Assembly (NCBI RefSeq): GCF_963678635.1
Contig: NC_087068.1
Location: forward strand, 21,543,029-21,603,028
DNA length: 60,000 bases
Origin: Symsagittifera roscoffensis
Lineage: Eukaryota; Xenacoelomorpha; Acoela; Convolutidae
Reading direction: 5' to 3'
Both the position numbers and the translations under genes were made by a program. The notes under the pieces are model-generated. The model searched no databases and was not told the origin of the DNA. It was given only the letters and a program-made list of their open reading frames with translations. Position 1 is the stretch's first letter. The number at the start of each line of letters is the position of its first letter. Of the stretch, positions 41,160-54,589 are shown one piece after another.

Positions 41160-43740
41160 GTTGAAGGTGTACAAAATAATGTTTGCATGGAATTGACTAT
41201 TAATGAATTATGGACTTCTTTAACTATCCCCACCCTATTGCAACAAGGTGGAAACTAGTTACTCGGATTCTTATTTGGGCGTTTTTATTGTTTGAATTAG
41301 TCGTTAAAATAGTTGACGTTCTTAACTAAGCATCATAGAGGGAGAGGAAATAGTTTATAGAGATCCGAATTGACGACTTTTTGATCCTAAAGAGAGTTGT
41401 CAGTTATGTCCTGGGTTAATTCAATTGTTCTGGTCATTTTGTTACTTTTCAGATAGCTTATAGTCGTAGAGTGATTTGAATCTAGTAATTTTATTACGGC
41501 AAAAAATTTTTTTAAATTTGTTTGCTCTGATTATTTGGGATGTAAAAATTGAAGTATTGTCGCATTTACGCAGCGGTATTTCGTTTTGGGTTTGAAAGAC
41601 AGTTAATAATAGGTATTATTTTCCATGCAAACCGATATAGCAGTACTGAAAGCTCCAGAGTCGATAAACGTAGTTCAGACTTTTAATATGGCGTAGTAAT
41701 TTTTTTTCAGGTAAAGTCTTGTAGTTTTGCGCGGTTTTACTTTTGATTTCTGTTTCAGTTCAGTTCATATCTTTTGTTAAAAGGGAACTCCACTAACGAA
41801 GAGCGAAAAAAACGAAGTTCACAAAAATTGTGAACGACTTCTCTAATTTCAAAAGTGGGTTTCAACTTAGAGATTTCGCAGCGGAACAAAAACTCTACCT
41901 AATGGTCCAGTTTTCACAAACTGGGTTTATTTTATCAAAAAAATTCAACAATAATTTTTTTTTAGAAATTCGATGAGTTTTATAGCTTCTCTTTTTCCTT
42001 GAAGTTCTAAAGTTATTTTTATGATCTAAAAAGATTTTTTCAAAAGTTTAGGTCAGTATATTTTTTCTGCTTACTTGCGTTCATCAACCCTTTTCCAACT
42101 GTCTACTGGCTAGGTTTAAAAGAACTTGTGAAGAAATTTAGCTCAAAAAGTAAGTAAATATTGATCAACGGGAAGAAAATTGTCTAGATCTTTATCGATC
42201 GATATTGGTTTTTTCGAGCAAATTTTAGTGTTAGTGCCAATAGTCGAGCAAGTTTTTTCCAATTATTTTAGTTACGCTGAACCAAAGGGTTTCAAACCGA
42301 TAAAATAATTTGTTATTTTTTTCTGGAAAAAAAATAAAAATTGAACTGTGATTAAAATTTTTAATAAACGGCTGGTTTGTCATTTCAATATTAGAAGTGG
42401 TGAATTCAATATTGAAAGTAGTCAGTCTTTTTATATAGTCTTGGTCATTTTTTCGTTTTTTTTTCAGAAAATTTGTTCACGCTCACTTTTGATTTTTCGC
42501 AATTCGACTTGTGCTGTCTTATTAAGTTGAGTGCACTTCGTTTGTTAAAAGGAAGGCAAACTCCACTTTCAAACGGCAAAAGTGTAAAGGTTGCAAAATA
42601 CGTGATTTAATTCCAATTTCGAAAATGGAAATTAATTATCAGATTTCTCAGCGAAATAATAGTTTTATCTATTGATCAAATTTTTTCAGTTTGGGTTAAC
42701 TTTAACAAAAAAAATTCCATCATAAATTATTCAACAAAACCAAAGATTTTTAAGGACCATCTGTTTTTGTCTTCGAAGTTCAAATGTTGAAGGTTTTGAA
42801 AAAAAACAAGTAAGTATTTTCTAGTTTCCTTGCGTTCATTAGTCTTTCCAACTGTCAGTTACTATGTTTTGGTTTTCATGTCGAATATACTTCGTAACTG
42901 TGGAGCATGTTGCTGTGACATAAAACAACTGGTCTAGGTTTTTAAATTCCCATGATAGTCAAAACTGATGAGGCACAAAACAAGTGTGATGACTCTCAAA
43001 GATTACGAGAATTTTGCTGATAGATCGGGACACGGAACATTTGATACCCCTGCTTTCAATGCGCGAACTGCTAACTTGACATTTTGATACAAAAAAACTA
43101 AGACAAATTAGAAATCTGAGCGCTGCAGAAATCTTAAAGGAGATTGTTACAGTTAAGTGGACCGCTGAGGGGCTGGAAGTAGCGACCCAAATGTGTCTAA
43201 CAACCGTCTATCTAGAGTTCTTTGTGATGTAATTTTTCGGCCGCATGACTTGTTTCAAATGAGTCAACTGAATTCGGCTTGAAAATTGTTTCGAGTATAC
43301 TTCGCAAACTTTAAAAATTTTTCAAAAGTTATGGCGAACTGACCTCAAAGTTATCTGTTTTTGCAACAGCAAAGAAATACATTTCTCCGAGCAATTTTCT
43401 AAGCTTTTAATCGCTGTCTGTTTTTTTAATTTCTTTCCATTAACTTATTTTATTTGTACAATGTTATAAATTAGTACTCGTAGCACTTGAGGCATAAAGC
43501 AATTCTTAATGTATGTGGCCTGTTATTGACTTAAATTGATTCATAAAGCCATGTCAAGTTGCCGACTGTTTGAAATTTAGCGCGCTAAAACTGGTTTTTT
43601 ATAGCAATTGGTTAACTGATTCACATAGAATAAGTTTTGGAAAATCTATTATCTATGTTGTTTTAAAATGCGGGCTTCCTAAGCATTTTCGACGTATTTT
43701 TTTGCATGTTTCACGAAATTTTTTTTTTGTGTTTAAGCAA
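41160..43740. other. Downstream DNA with dispersed repeats, no gene seen
   Basis: Two copies of the repeat described at 29,930 (about 41,690-42,120 and 42,400-42,870, sharing AAGGAAGGCAAACTCCACT and TTCCAACTGTC). The rest is AT-rich and unassigned. Confidence 0.5.
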
Positions 43741-43749
43741 TAACCCAAT

Positions 43750-44990
43750 ATTGGGATGCTGTCAGGGATCATCCAGGATTTGCGAGTTGGCCGTCCAAAT
43801 ATGAATACCCAAAACTACGAGTAACGATGAGTTTTGTGATTTTTCGAAAACTTCCAGAAAACTTAGATATGAAAAATTTCACTAAAAATGTGACTCAAAA
43901 TGTGACTGCTCAAATCTTTAAAAATTACGAAATTCCACAATTTTTTTGATTTTTTCGAAAATTTTCGGAAGTACTCAATTCAGTAAGTTTTTCAGTGATA
44001 ATATCAACCCTTTATTTGCGTGCTGTCAAGGTAATCTCACAGGTTGCAAATTTTGCTTTCAACCATGACTGCTTAAATACTTTTAATTTCCGAGATATGA
44101 CGTATAATTTTTTCAAAGAACTTAGATATAAAAAATGACAAAAGTTGAAGTTCTCAAGGTTATACTGAGGTGCTCTCAGGGTAATCTAAACCATTGCAAA
44201 TCTTGTCTCCAAACACGAATGCTTATAGTTTTAGTTTTCTTGATTCGACGTTTTTGTGATAAAAAAATTTCGAGTGTTTCCGAAATAATTTTTTTTGTGA
44301 TAAAAAAAAATTCCCATAATTTCAAACTCGCAGACCTATAGTCAAATGCTGTCGAAGAACTTTTCAGGGTAGCAAATCTTGGCTCCAAAGGTGACTGCTT
44401 AAATAAATTTAGATTCTGAGATTTGATTTTTTAAATTATTTTTAAAACAATTTTCAAAACACGTGAAAATGTCACATAATTGGAGTTTCAAAACCCCCCA
44501 GGTGGGTGCTGTCCAGATAGTTTTAGGGGATGCACATTTTGCTTCCAATTGTGACTGCTGAAATCTTTTTATTTTTAGTGGAAAGATTTTTTGACATTTT
44601 TTCAAAACTTTCCATAAAAACTTGAAGTAAAAAAATTGCACAAAATTCAATATTCCTAACCCTTTAGTGGGGTACTCTCAGAGATTGCAGCTCTTTTCTG
44701 CTCAAATTTTCATTGAAGCCCCCTAGTGTGACGATTCAAATCATCTTATTATCAAGTATATGCAGTTTTGCTTTTCAATATTTTTTTCAAAAAATAGATA
44801 TAAAAAACTTCTCAACATTATGATGGAGTGCTCTTAGGGCACTCTCAGGATGTTTATATGGACTTCAAACATGACTGCTCAGCGGCTCTGTTGAATTTCA
44901 AAGAAAAATTTGCAAATTTCGCAAATTTCAAAGTTGCAACTTTTTAAAATGTCGACCCTTTGGTTGGTGATGTCAGGTTACTACCAGTCA
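43750..44990. repeat. Degenerate tandem array, about 160 bp, about 8 units
   Basis: The unit start GGGTGCTGTCAGGG / GGTGCTCTCAGGGTAAT recurs near 43,757, 44,020, 44,168, 44,347, 44,505, 44,671, 44,828 and 44,967. It is usually followed by GCAAATCTTG(T/G)CTCCAAA and (A/G)TGACTGCT(T/C)AAAT. Confidence 0.7.
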
Positions 44991-45473
44991 ATGCAGGCGT
45001 GGAATCATAAAGTTTTTGCTCTTTTTTAAATTTAAAAATTTGCAGGCGGAAAATTGTCTAACTGAAACATTAGTTTGACTAACGGCTGAGCAAAACAATT
45101 GGCCTAAAAGTACCACCTTTGATTTGACAACAAAAAATTTTAGTTTTTGTATCCTGTTGAATCGTTTTCGCTTTTTACTGGCAGAAATTGATAAAAAAAG
45201 ACTTTGAACTGTTGTTGGCATGCTCATTTTTTTTGTTGGCTTATTAGCCGCATTAAGTTTATCTGAAAACCATTTTTATAGTTTGCTGCAGTTCATAAGT
45301 TTTTAAAATTTTGTTGAATTTTTTGGTAAACTTTCTGTTCCAACCATTGAAAATAGAAAAAAAAATTCTTGTTACATTTCGAGAGCTAGTGTCGTATAAC
45401 CGCGAATCGCAAACAATTTTTCTGATAGGAAATAGAACTCGTTTTATATTTGAACCTTAAAAATTTCCAGGTT

Positions 45474-45552
45474 CTCTCCACTTGGCCCGCAAGTAACCCG
45501 ATCGCTTTTGAGCCCTAAGGTCTTGGATTCGAGTCCAGGTAGGACATTGTTT
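45474..45552 (+). repeat. tRNA-like sequence, SINE head or pseudogene
   Basis: GGATTCGAGTCC is a near-consensus B box. TCCACTTGGCCCGCAAGTAACC is a weak A-box-like segment 45-50 bases before. Stems are poor. Confidence 0.45.
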
Positions 45553-47937
45553 TTTCAGTATGTATGATATTTATTTTTTTTTTGTTTAAAAAAGAAATGG
45601 CGGACTTTCGCTTGTCTGATCAAGTTTTGTCGTCTTAGCTGCAACATCACGGATTTTTTTGTGCTGTAAGCAAGTATCATGGTAGTTGCAAGTGTTGTTC
45701 GTATTAATTTCCGGGGAGTTACGTTTTTTTTAAAATACAAAATCAGTTTTTTTTTCCGACTCAACTGCTGTCTGTTCAAAGATTGTCGGCTTTGCTTCCT
45801 CATCGAAAGTCTTGTTTTGTTGCTAATTAGGATTTCAATTTTTCCCGGCATGCTTGCGCAGAAGACTTATTTGATAAAACACGTATTATTAAAATGTGTG
45901 GGGGCATGTTTTTCTTCCATTTTTGATACGCTTTGGATTTTTTTCCACTTTGTGAAAAAAACTACTTAACTTCTATCAAAAGGGTATCAATGGAAAGAAC
46001 GCCTTTTCGCCCGTGTGTCTGCATAATATCTTTGTCTCTTTTACTTTACCCTTTTGTCTGTCTCCTTCAAAAGAAACATGGGGAGAATATTTGGATCTTT
46101 GCTTCCTCAAAAACTGCCCTCCCCAATCTGAGAGTTCGATTTTTACGGATAGAACGGGTCGCCCTTGGAAATTTCAACTTTTTTTGCTATTTGATCGTTT
46201 TCATTTTTTTTACTTCTCTCAAAAACGTCCCTGCCAAATTTCATATTATGGGTTCAATAGAGATAATGCTGTGATGACAAGATTCCCTGTAGTGGCAACC
46301 AAAAATTATTTTCCCCGGAAAAGTCGATTTCGTTTCTTATTTCAACGTTTGAATTTATTTGACTATTCTCTACCCGGTTTCTTCCGTCTACAAAAACTAG
46401 TTTGGGAAGCTTCTGAAAAATTTTCTGTCGAAAAAATAAACGACTTTTAAGAGTTTTTTCTACTTGTTTATTGTTTGAAGCCAACTGTTGTCGATTCTGC
46501 CTTATTCATTAATTGTCTACCTACGCATTTAATTGGTTTTCTCTCAGCAACTTTTCAATAAAAAAGGTTTTTTTTTAAAAAAAATTATATGGTTAGTAGC
46601 TTTTATGTTTTTTGAGTGGTTGAAATTTCTATAACACTTGCACAGAAAATGGCTATCCTTGCTTGATTTATGTTTTGTTTTTGAAATTATGTTTTCCACA
46701 TTCTTAAAAAGCAATGCATGTAGCGTTATTCCTGCAATTTTTAAAATTTACTATAGTCTGATGTATGGTAACCGAACACAGAAACTCTATCTGTATCACA
46801 AGTAGTGCCTGTCGTAGAATTGAGAAATCAATAAACTAGCAAGGCTTGAATTCTAACAGTACAAAAGTTTCAATATTTTCCTTAATTTCCTCCTTTTCGC
46901 CAGAAGATGTGATCGGACTCTTTTTGGTTGTCGTTTTTTTTTGCGGCCGAGTTTTTAAATTGTTTCAAAATGTTTATCTATCGGCACTGTCTGTATGTAC
47001 CAGTTATACTGAAAGAAACGTTTTAACTGGAATTTACGAGAAAATGTTTCACTGAAAAAGAAACAACGCTGCTGCGAAATTTAAAGCAAAACAAAAATTT
47101 ATTTAAATTTTTTTTGCGTGTAGACATACCTCGAAACATAAGAAAAAAGCAGTAGATCAAGGAATCAAATGTTTGCCTTCAGCTGTCTTGATCATTAATA
47201 ATTCGAACAATTGAAAATTTTCCGTATTATGTTATAAAAAAAGTATCCAGCTTTCAATGGTTACTTTCTTTTATCGGCACTGCTACACTAATTTTTCTAT
47301 TTCGGCACTCTTTACCAATAGTTGTTTTGTTGGCAAAGTTGTTTTGTTGTCAAAGTTTTTTAAAACACTCAATTTTCATGTGGGCCTATGGCAGAAGTTT
47401 TTTCAACTAATTAGAAACAAGAATAAAACATCGTTTAATTTGAAGAAGAAACAGAAAACATTGCAAAGCATCAGTATTAGGCAAATAAAATTAGATTGAG
47501 ATTTTAAAATGAGTTCAAGGGTTCTACAGAACCAAAAACAAACGATTCGCTAGCTCAAACTAAAAAAAATGGAAGCGCTATCATTAAGTCAGAAATTTCT
47601 AGATACAGATATTTCAAAAACAAGGAACAAATGACATTCAACTAGAAAATTTTGTCTACACGATTTTGCTTGCTTTCATAAAAACGTTCCAGCAATAAAA
47701 TATTTCGTTATTACGTCTTTTGGTTACTTGAGTTGCTTTTACTCAGTTTGAAAACTTGTTTTGTTCAAAACTTTTGTGTTCAAACTTTCAGGATTGATTT
47801 TTTGACTAATTTTTACGCTTTCGATAAGCATGCGTTATCAAACTGGAGTATAGACCTTTTTTTTTCGGTTTAACAACTTGTTTAACAGAATCACTTGTAT
47901 CTTGGTTCATAATTAATTCAAACTTTTTTGCATTCCC

Positions 47938-48012
47938 GTCCATCTTAGCCTGTAGATAACTACAAAGCCAGGGACGGCAAAGGTACGGGGTTTGAATCTG
48001 ACCAGGAGATGT
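47938..48012 (+). repeat. tRNA-like sequence, SINE head or pseudogene
   Basis: TTAGCCTGTAGATAACTAC (A-box-like) and GGGTTTGAATCTGACC (B-box-like) at tRNA spacing. It resembles the copies at 33,893 and 45,474 in the CCAGG(A/T)-type end. Confidence 0.4.
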
Positions 48013-49339
48013 AATCTTTTTCAAATGGAAAATTTTCTGTTTCAAAAAAAAGACGGCCAATTATTTGTCTGCTTATCTGTTGTTCGCTTAGTTGTTCGAT
48101 CTTGAAATCGTTTTTTTTTGCTACGTAATTTTTTAAGGTTGCTTTTAGTGTTTGACTAACTCCTAAATTTTGTAACTTTACTCACCTCGACTTCGTATTT
48201 CCATCTTTCTGTTTTGTTTGGCTTAAAAAAATTCCTCGGCCCAAACTAATTCTAAATATTTTTTTCCTAGTTTTTATTGACATAATGACCTAATTTTGGG
48301 TGGTTTCAATTTAAACTCAGAGACATTGCGAGAAAAAAAATTTACTGTTTTTTGTAAACTGTTTTTTTGAATTTTGTTTATACTTACTAAATCAAATCTG
48401 AAATGAAAAGTTCAGCTAAAAGAACAGGATGCGATAATAAAACTCTTCTCCTTTATTTTAGTAGAGAAACAACTACAGTTTTGCCAAAGTCTATTTTTTG
48501 AAATCACATTTTTGTGCCGCATCATTATAGCAAATTCATGTCATATCAAACACCCAGTTGTTTTTATTTGGACATACGAAAATGTTGGTTCACCTAGTTT
48601 TTTTCAACATTTACATTTTTTTCGACTTATGTCTTTTTATGATTGTGTTGTATTGCAAGCTCCGTTTCGCCTCTGTGTGATAATTGGTCTTCTCTTGAAA
48701 CATTATGAAGTTAAATTAGTGTTCTCTTAGGTGCCAAATATCTAATAGTGTTCTCTATTTCTGCGTTCAGCTCATACAATTGAAGTTAAATGATTCTTGG
48801 TAGAAAAGAGACACAAATAGCCATAGAGCTTTAAGAATTTAAGACGCGAAAAGTTTCCGAGCCAGCGTTGAAAAGAGAAAAATTGCATATTTTTCAAAAT
48901 GAATTGTTTATTTCTCAACTTTTCAGTTCTTTTTACAGGTTTAAGGACAATCATTAAATCAACTAGCAGGCTTCAATCAATATCATCATGATTTTGAAAG
49001 CGTTACACACTGTTTTTGATTGTTTTGATGCATATCTTGGCTTATGAAGTTTCAATGGTACTGAAAAGTAAGTGTCTATGAAGTCAACAAGCTCATGAAA
49101 ACTTTCTGAGTTATAGATTTGCAGTGCATCCCCACATATATTAAGATTGTGACTAGCAATTTTTTCATATCAACTGATTTTTTGTAGTAGGTTTGGAGTT
49201 AAGCTTAGGGTCCTTAATTAATTGCTATGCTGTATTAGGTTTTGGTAAACAAACAATGTTTTCACATGCTCCGGTTTTTTTCGATGACAAAAAAACAGAT
49301 ATTCATGATCTTCGCTGTACTTGAAATCTGGACATATAC

Positions 49340-49662
49340 ACCAGCTCTAGAAAACTAGCTGATACTAGAGCGAGAGAGAGAGAGGGGGGGGGGCGCTCCC
49401 AAAACACTAAAAAGACCCAGTTTTGGCCAATTTTTTTGCGCCAAAATTTCAAAAAACAGGCCAGAAAAGGCTGGAAAATTTTGACCAAAAAATTGCAATT
49501 ACTGGCACGCGCTTCTCCCTCAAGATTAGTAAATATTGGCTCCAAAGGCGCCTGTAGAACAGTTTTAGGGTCTGTCAGTCAAAAGTTGATATCTCATAAT
49601 AGTACAAGGGGGGACCTTTGAGAGAACAACCGCCTCCCTCCTCCTAAATCAGCCACTGACCG
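49340..49662. mobile_element. Diverged hAT-type MITE relative
   Basis: GC-rich blocks of the family (GGGGGGCGCTCCC, GCGCGCTTCTCCC-like, GGCTCCAAAGGCGCC) end in CCTAAATCAGCCACTG, a variant terminus. The left terminus is obscured by a GA repeat. No target duplication found. Confidence 0.5.
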
Positions 49663-52600
49663 CATAGCTGTACCAAGATTAGGTAACTAAATGGTAAGTT
49701 TTGCTTCAAAATTTGCCTTATATTTAGTCCGCGGCCAACTGAATCTAGAAAAATGTTTGTTACTGTTTTCAAGGATATTTGTTTTTTACCGTTTTCAAAG
49801 ATATTGCTGCCCAGAGTGGTTTTTTTTTCAGACCAACTGCTTTCGAAGAATTTACTGCCCAGAGTGTTTTTTTAATTCCGACCCAACCCAACTTGACGAT
49901 CTAAAAAAAATAATGATGATATTGACTCCTTGAGCTCTATTGTAGAAAATTATTTCACTCGCGAATTTTTATTGTACACTAGTGAACAAAATGAGCTGCA
50001 AATTCAGGCTTTTACTCTCTCAAATGTCTAAGCTTTAGAACCATTTTGACCGAATTTCACTGGAAATAATCACAAAATAGTTACATCGACAGACAGTGAA
50101 TGAACTGAACTATCTTCTCTGAAAATCGCACTTTGTGATGTGGAGCATTTACCAACTTTTTCCGGGTTTCCACCATCCGCACTAAGTTTTTTTTATAAGA
50201 CGCGTGAAGTTTTAGGAATTTGCTGAGTTTAGTTGTCACACTGAAGTACTCAATTCTATTGCTTAGAGTGTTTCAAATCGCTTGAACAACTTTTTTCTTC
50301 ACTAATTCGAGAAAACTTGAACCGGATGTAAAATACAGTAAAGTTGGTTAAAACTGGCCTTTTCTGACCCTGATAAAATGGGGAATTCCTTGAAACCAAA
50401 GTTTAGGAATTTCAAAGAAGGTAGCTTTTAGTCTATCTATAACTTTCGTTTAAATTCCCCGTGATTGTAGTCCTAAATTATCCTGAAAAACAGGCCTTCT
50501 GGAGAAAAAAAAACATGAATTTGGGCTGAACTTTGTCCAGTAGTGATTTATTAAGGGGTCTTTCCCATTATTGGCAGCAGTAAAAAATCAATTGAAACTA
50601 TTAAACGTGCACTGTGAAATAGCTTGTGCACCTTTATTTATTGAGGCATCACTCGTAATTATAAGCAGCTCATAAATCTGTATCAACAAAAACTGAATGC
50701 GTTTCTGTATGAATACAATTATGAATGAGATCACATTTGTTTTGAAGTCAATTGAATATCGAAAAATTGGGGTGTGCCATAACTTTTATGCAACTAGATT
50801 GGGTTAGAGCTATATGGGAAAAAACCCTCCCAGCATGCGGGATCTATTAAAACAGTTTCAAAATCATTCTCAAGTGTATTAAATATCTAAAATGAATTTG
50901 TTGTAATAATTCCCGGCAAGGTTTAAATTAAAACGTTTGTTTTTCAATGGCTCTAAAAAGACGGATAAACAAACAAATCAAACGTTTTGTTTTTACCACA
51001 AAACATCCGAACAAAATAAAGGGCAGTCGGAAAAATATCAGTGGTAGTAGATACTGATACGATCAATTTTCAGTCTTGTTTGGTTATTATAACGCTTTTT
51101 TACATTGTACTTTTTTGGTTTGAAAAGCTGATATTGACAATATTTCTGCTTCCATTACAAAAACTATCAGAGTTTTGAAACCGTTAGTTTTCAAAGAAAT
51201 ATCATTCAAGCATAAAGCACACTTGGAAACGTTTCACAAATTTTATCGTTGCTAAAAACGAAAAGACTAACACGCTTTTAAGTTTGCTTTAAAACACCAG
51301 ATGTACGAGATGTTTGTGTTTCTTTCATTTCAATTTTTTGTGCTTCAATTTTTTATGTTTCTTTCTCACTTCTATTTTCCATCATCATTGCAAGCAATTG
51401 TGTACAATAGAGTAACAAAAGTTGCCTTTATTTACTTCTTAACTTACGTATTACACGTGGCGCAGGTCATTATTCTGCAGCTTGAGTTTAGGCTGCTAGA
51501 ACTGTAAACAATCAATCCGTAAATTCGATGGCTCAAACTTAAAGCAGTCAGAATTCAAGAAGATACTTTTTGGGGCTTATGCGACTGATTTTTTATTTTG
51601 GGATCTATGAATATGGGTACCTATAGAAAATCACCGAAGTGAAACTCCTCAAAGACTAGCATGCCCATAAAACGAACGCAATTTGAAATTGCGTTATTTA
51701 ACATTTTGTTTAATCAAATGTTCAATTTTGAGCAGCATGTGAATTTAAATTCTAGTAAATTTTCAACTCCTAACACTGGAGTTTCATAGGAAGCGATCGA
51801 TTTTTTTTTGATTTTCAATTTCGGTCTTCATACCTCGAACATAATCGATTATAATCCATTGAAAATGGATTACAATTTCTTTTTTATCATACTAATAAAA
51901 TCCGTTTCAATGGATTATCGTTGGTTATCTTTTTTTTCGGAAAGTTGTCTCAAATTTCAAAACACAGTGAAAAATTCAAAATTTGACTCTTGGTATCAAA
52001 AAGAGCGTGCAATGGATTTTTGAAGATTAAAAATAATCGATTGAAATACCCTAAAATTTCATTTTCATGCTTATATGGACCAAGAAAATCGATTATATTT
52101 GCCAAAATAATCCATTAACTTCAATAATTTTCCAGAAAACTCTAGTGCGGGTCCTCTAAAAAATCAAGCGAATTTCGAAGTTATTTGAACTGTTAGGTAA
52201 GTTTGTTTTTCGTCTGAAAGCACATTCAGATGAAGCAGTTAAAGCATGCTAATAGGCACAAATGCTAATCGCTACACCCCTGTATAAAAAAAACGTTGAC
52301 ATAAACGTGATAACTTTCACGTTTCTTTATTTCTCGACTGTAATTTTATTGTTCCGACTTTCCAAGAAAAGGGAATATTTATGCTCGGTGTGTTTTTTTT
52401 ATTCAGTCAATTTTCGTCGATCAAAATAATAGTATTTAACAAAATTTTTTATAACCCATTGAAAATTTAAATGTCTTGAGTTAAAATTTAAAAAGATATT
52501 TCACCTCCAATTATTTTTTGTAAAATTGTGGGACTTTGAAAATTGCTAACTTGGACATATTCTGGACTCAATTATGTGCTCTTTGAAGAAAATGTTCATC

Positions 52601-52793
52601 ATGCTGATAGCATAACGCAAATTATTCAATCATAGAGAATTATCCCGCACAAAAAAATCGTTCCAAATTAAATTGAGGCCAACTAATTGGTCATAACAAT
52701 TTCGTTCGACTCAAATTTGATTTTCGATATTCTCCAAAATTTGTAGATTTTCAAAATTGTTCCCCAAAAAATATTCGATATGGATTAAGGGGC
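49663..52793. other. No gene seen
   Basis: AT-rich. Only short ORFs. ATAATCGATTATAATCC motifs near 51,840. No other structure recognised. Confidence 0.45.
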
Positions 52794-52860
52794 AGTCGGA
52801 ACATTCAAGGCTTTGCCCTGATATACGGAGCAGTCTTTTGTGCCAATGACTTTTTATTTT

Positions 52861-53559
52861 CCCGTACCCAGGGGGTTTTCCGAGCAAGATCTGAAATTCT
52901 TTATTTCTTACATAAATTGATTCTCAGATCTGAAATTCTTTATTTCAGATCTTGATAAAAATTTTCAATTTTCAGATCTGAAATTTGGATCTGAAATGAA
53001 AAAATTCAGGTCGGAATTAACCTTGAAAAACAAATATTCAGATCTGAAATCAGATCTGAGAAATCATTTGTTAAACAGTTTTTTTTTCGAACTAAATTTC
53101 TTGTTCAACTGTGTTAAAAAGTTTTCAAAAACTGTTAGTAGACCTATAATATTTTTGATTTTCATGCGCTACTTATGCGTGTCCAATGTTTATCTCATGC
53201 TTGGGGAGACATACTTCGGCAGTCTCCAATTTGAGATATTGCTGAGTACCTGCTAGTAGTTAGCAGAAGCTAAAAATAAATCAAAAATAGCTTAAATTGA
53301 ATCCAAATCATTGCTTTTTCAGATCTAAAATAATCTAGAAAAACTAAGTTTCAGACCTGAAACTAGATCTGAAATAGATTTTTTTCAGATCTGAAATAAC
53401 CAAGAAAAAGAAAATTTCAGAACTGAAATTAGATCTGAAATAACCAATCTTTTAAGTATCCAAGCGTTATTCAAACATTTCACAACCTATTTCAGATCTG
53501 AAATTTAGATCTGAAAAAGATTATTTCAGATCTGTTTCAGAAAATTTACTGGGTACGGG
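52861..53559. mobile_element. Foldback element made of TTTCAGATCTGAAA repeats
   Basis: The ends are an exact 11-bp inverted repeat: CCCGTACCCAG at 52,861-52,871 and CTGGGTACGGG at 53,549-53,559. Inside, CAGATCTGAAA or its half-sites recur about twenty times, in clusters at 52,888-53,060 and 53,318-53,540, on both sides of about 250 bases of unrelated sequence. No ORF of note and no clear target duplication. Confidence 0.72.
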
Positions 53560-54066
53560 TTGCTTTGTATTTGCCCTGCATGTTCATTAGGTTTTTAAAG
53601 TACCGAAAAAAGTTTCCTGAATATGTTTCTTTTTATTTTGGATCGAGTTATTGCAGTTTATGAGAAACTAATTTGGTTGGTTTTCATTCTTTCTGGAACA
53701 GCCCTAATAATTTATTTCACCGTGTCTTTACTCCAAGAAAAAGTAAGTAAAAATCCATTGAAGCGAGTTTTGAACGGTAGTGCTTTACATGGTAATGGGT
53801 GTACAGAGCTGATGTTCCAAGAGCAAAATGAGTACTGTAAAACTATTTAACCAAAGCTAAAATTGGCAGACCTTTTTTTTCTTCTATACTGCGGAAATCC
53901 GCAAAAGTTGAGTTGCAAAATATGATTTAAAATGACTGCAACCAGTTGTTTTATTCTGCATTTGAGCCCGTCATGCTTTTAGACAGGTCTTTACTGATTT
54001 TGGCTGGCCTCCCTTGAAAACATAATGGGTTATTATGTCAACATGAAACAAAAAATGCGGATCATA
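53560..54066. other. No feature recognised
   Basis: A 75-codon ORF at 53,623-53,850 begins with a hydrophobic stretch (LVFILSGTALIIYFTVSLL) but has no family match, splice context or conserved motif I recognise. Confidence 0.35.
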
Positions 54067-54074
54067 CAAATGAG

Positions 54075-54478
54075 CAGGGGCGGATCTAGGATTTTCTCGA
54101 AGGGGGGGGGGAATCGGATTTTCAAAAAATTTGCCAAAATTTTGACGACCTTTTTGTATAGGTCGACCAAATTGATTTTTCGAGCTCTCCCAAAACATTT
54201 TTTGCCCCTATTTTGGCGAAATTTTGTGGGCCGCAGGCAAATTTTTGAAGAAACAGTCAAAGAAGCTGTTTTTTTGCGCGTTTTTTTTGGTGGCGCGCGC
54301 TCCCCCTCAAAGTTAGTATATATTGGCGCCCAGAGCGCCTTTAGAAAAATTTTAGGGTCGCTCGGCCAAAAATGGATTTCTGAAAAAAGTATCCAAGGAT
54401 CCTTTGGATCGGCAGGGGGTCGAATCCCTGAGGGGAGGGGGGCGTCCGCCCCCCGCCTCCCCCCTAAATCTGCCCCTG
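54075..54478. mobile_element. hAT-type MITE, 404 bp
   Basis: Same termini as 38,420-38,741 (CAGGGGCGGATCTAGG...CTAAATCTGCCCCTG). Exact 8-bp duplication CAAATGAG at 54,067-54,074 and 54,479-54,486. Same orientation and block order as the 38.4-kb copy, with about 80 bases more interior. Confidence 0.9.
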
Positions 54479-54589
54479 CAAATGAGACCTGTTCAGAGTT
54501 TCAATTATATCATATAGTTTCTCCTTTTAAGCCTTCGATTATGATAGTAAAGTATTTTTTTTTATCAAACATCAATTTCAATAACTAGC

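Larger units (their letters stand above)
44991..49299. other. Non-coding region with tRNA-like fragments
   Basis: Homopolymer-rich. Short ORFs up to 145 codons (46,013-46,450) are Phe-rich products of T-runs without recognisable motifs. Partial copies of the 39.4-kb repeat and two tRNA-like heads are listed separately. Confidence 0.45.

Noticed and set aside
45679-46450. Overlapping + strand ORFs of 96-145 codons
   Set aside because: Phe-rich translations of T-runs, three frames overlapping, no motif, no splice context.
54025-54588. 187-codon + strand ORF
   Set aside because: Coincides with the hAT-type MITE at 54,075-54,478; GC-rich element ends keep several frames open.
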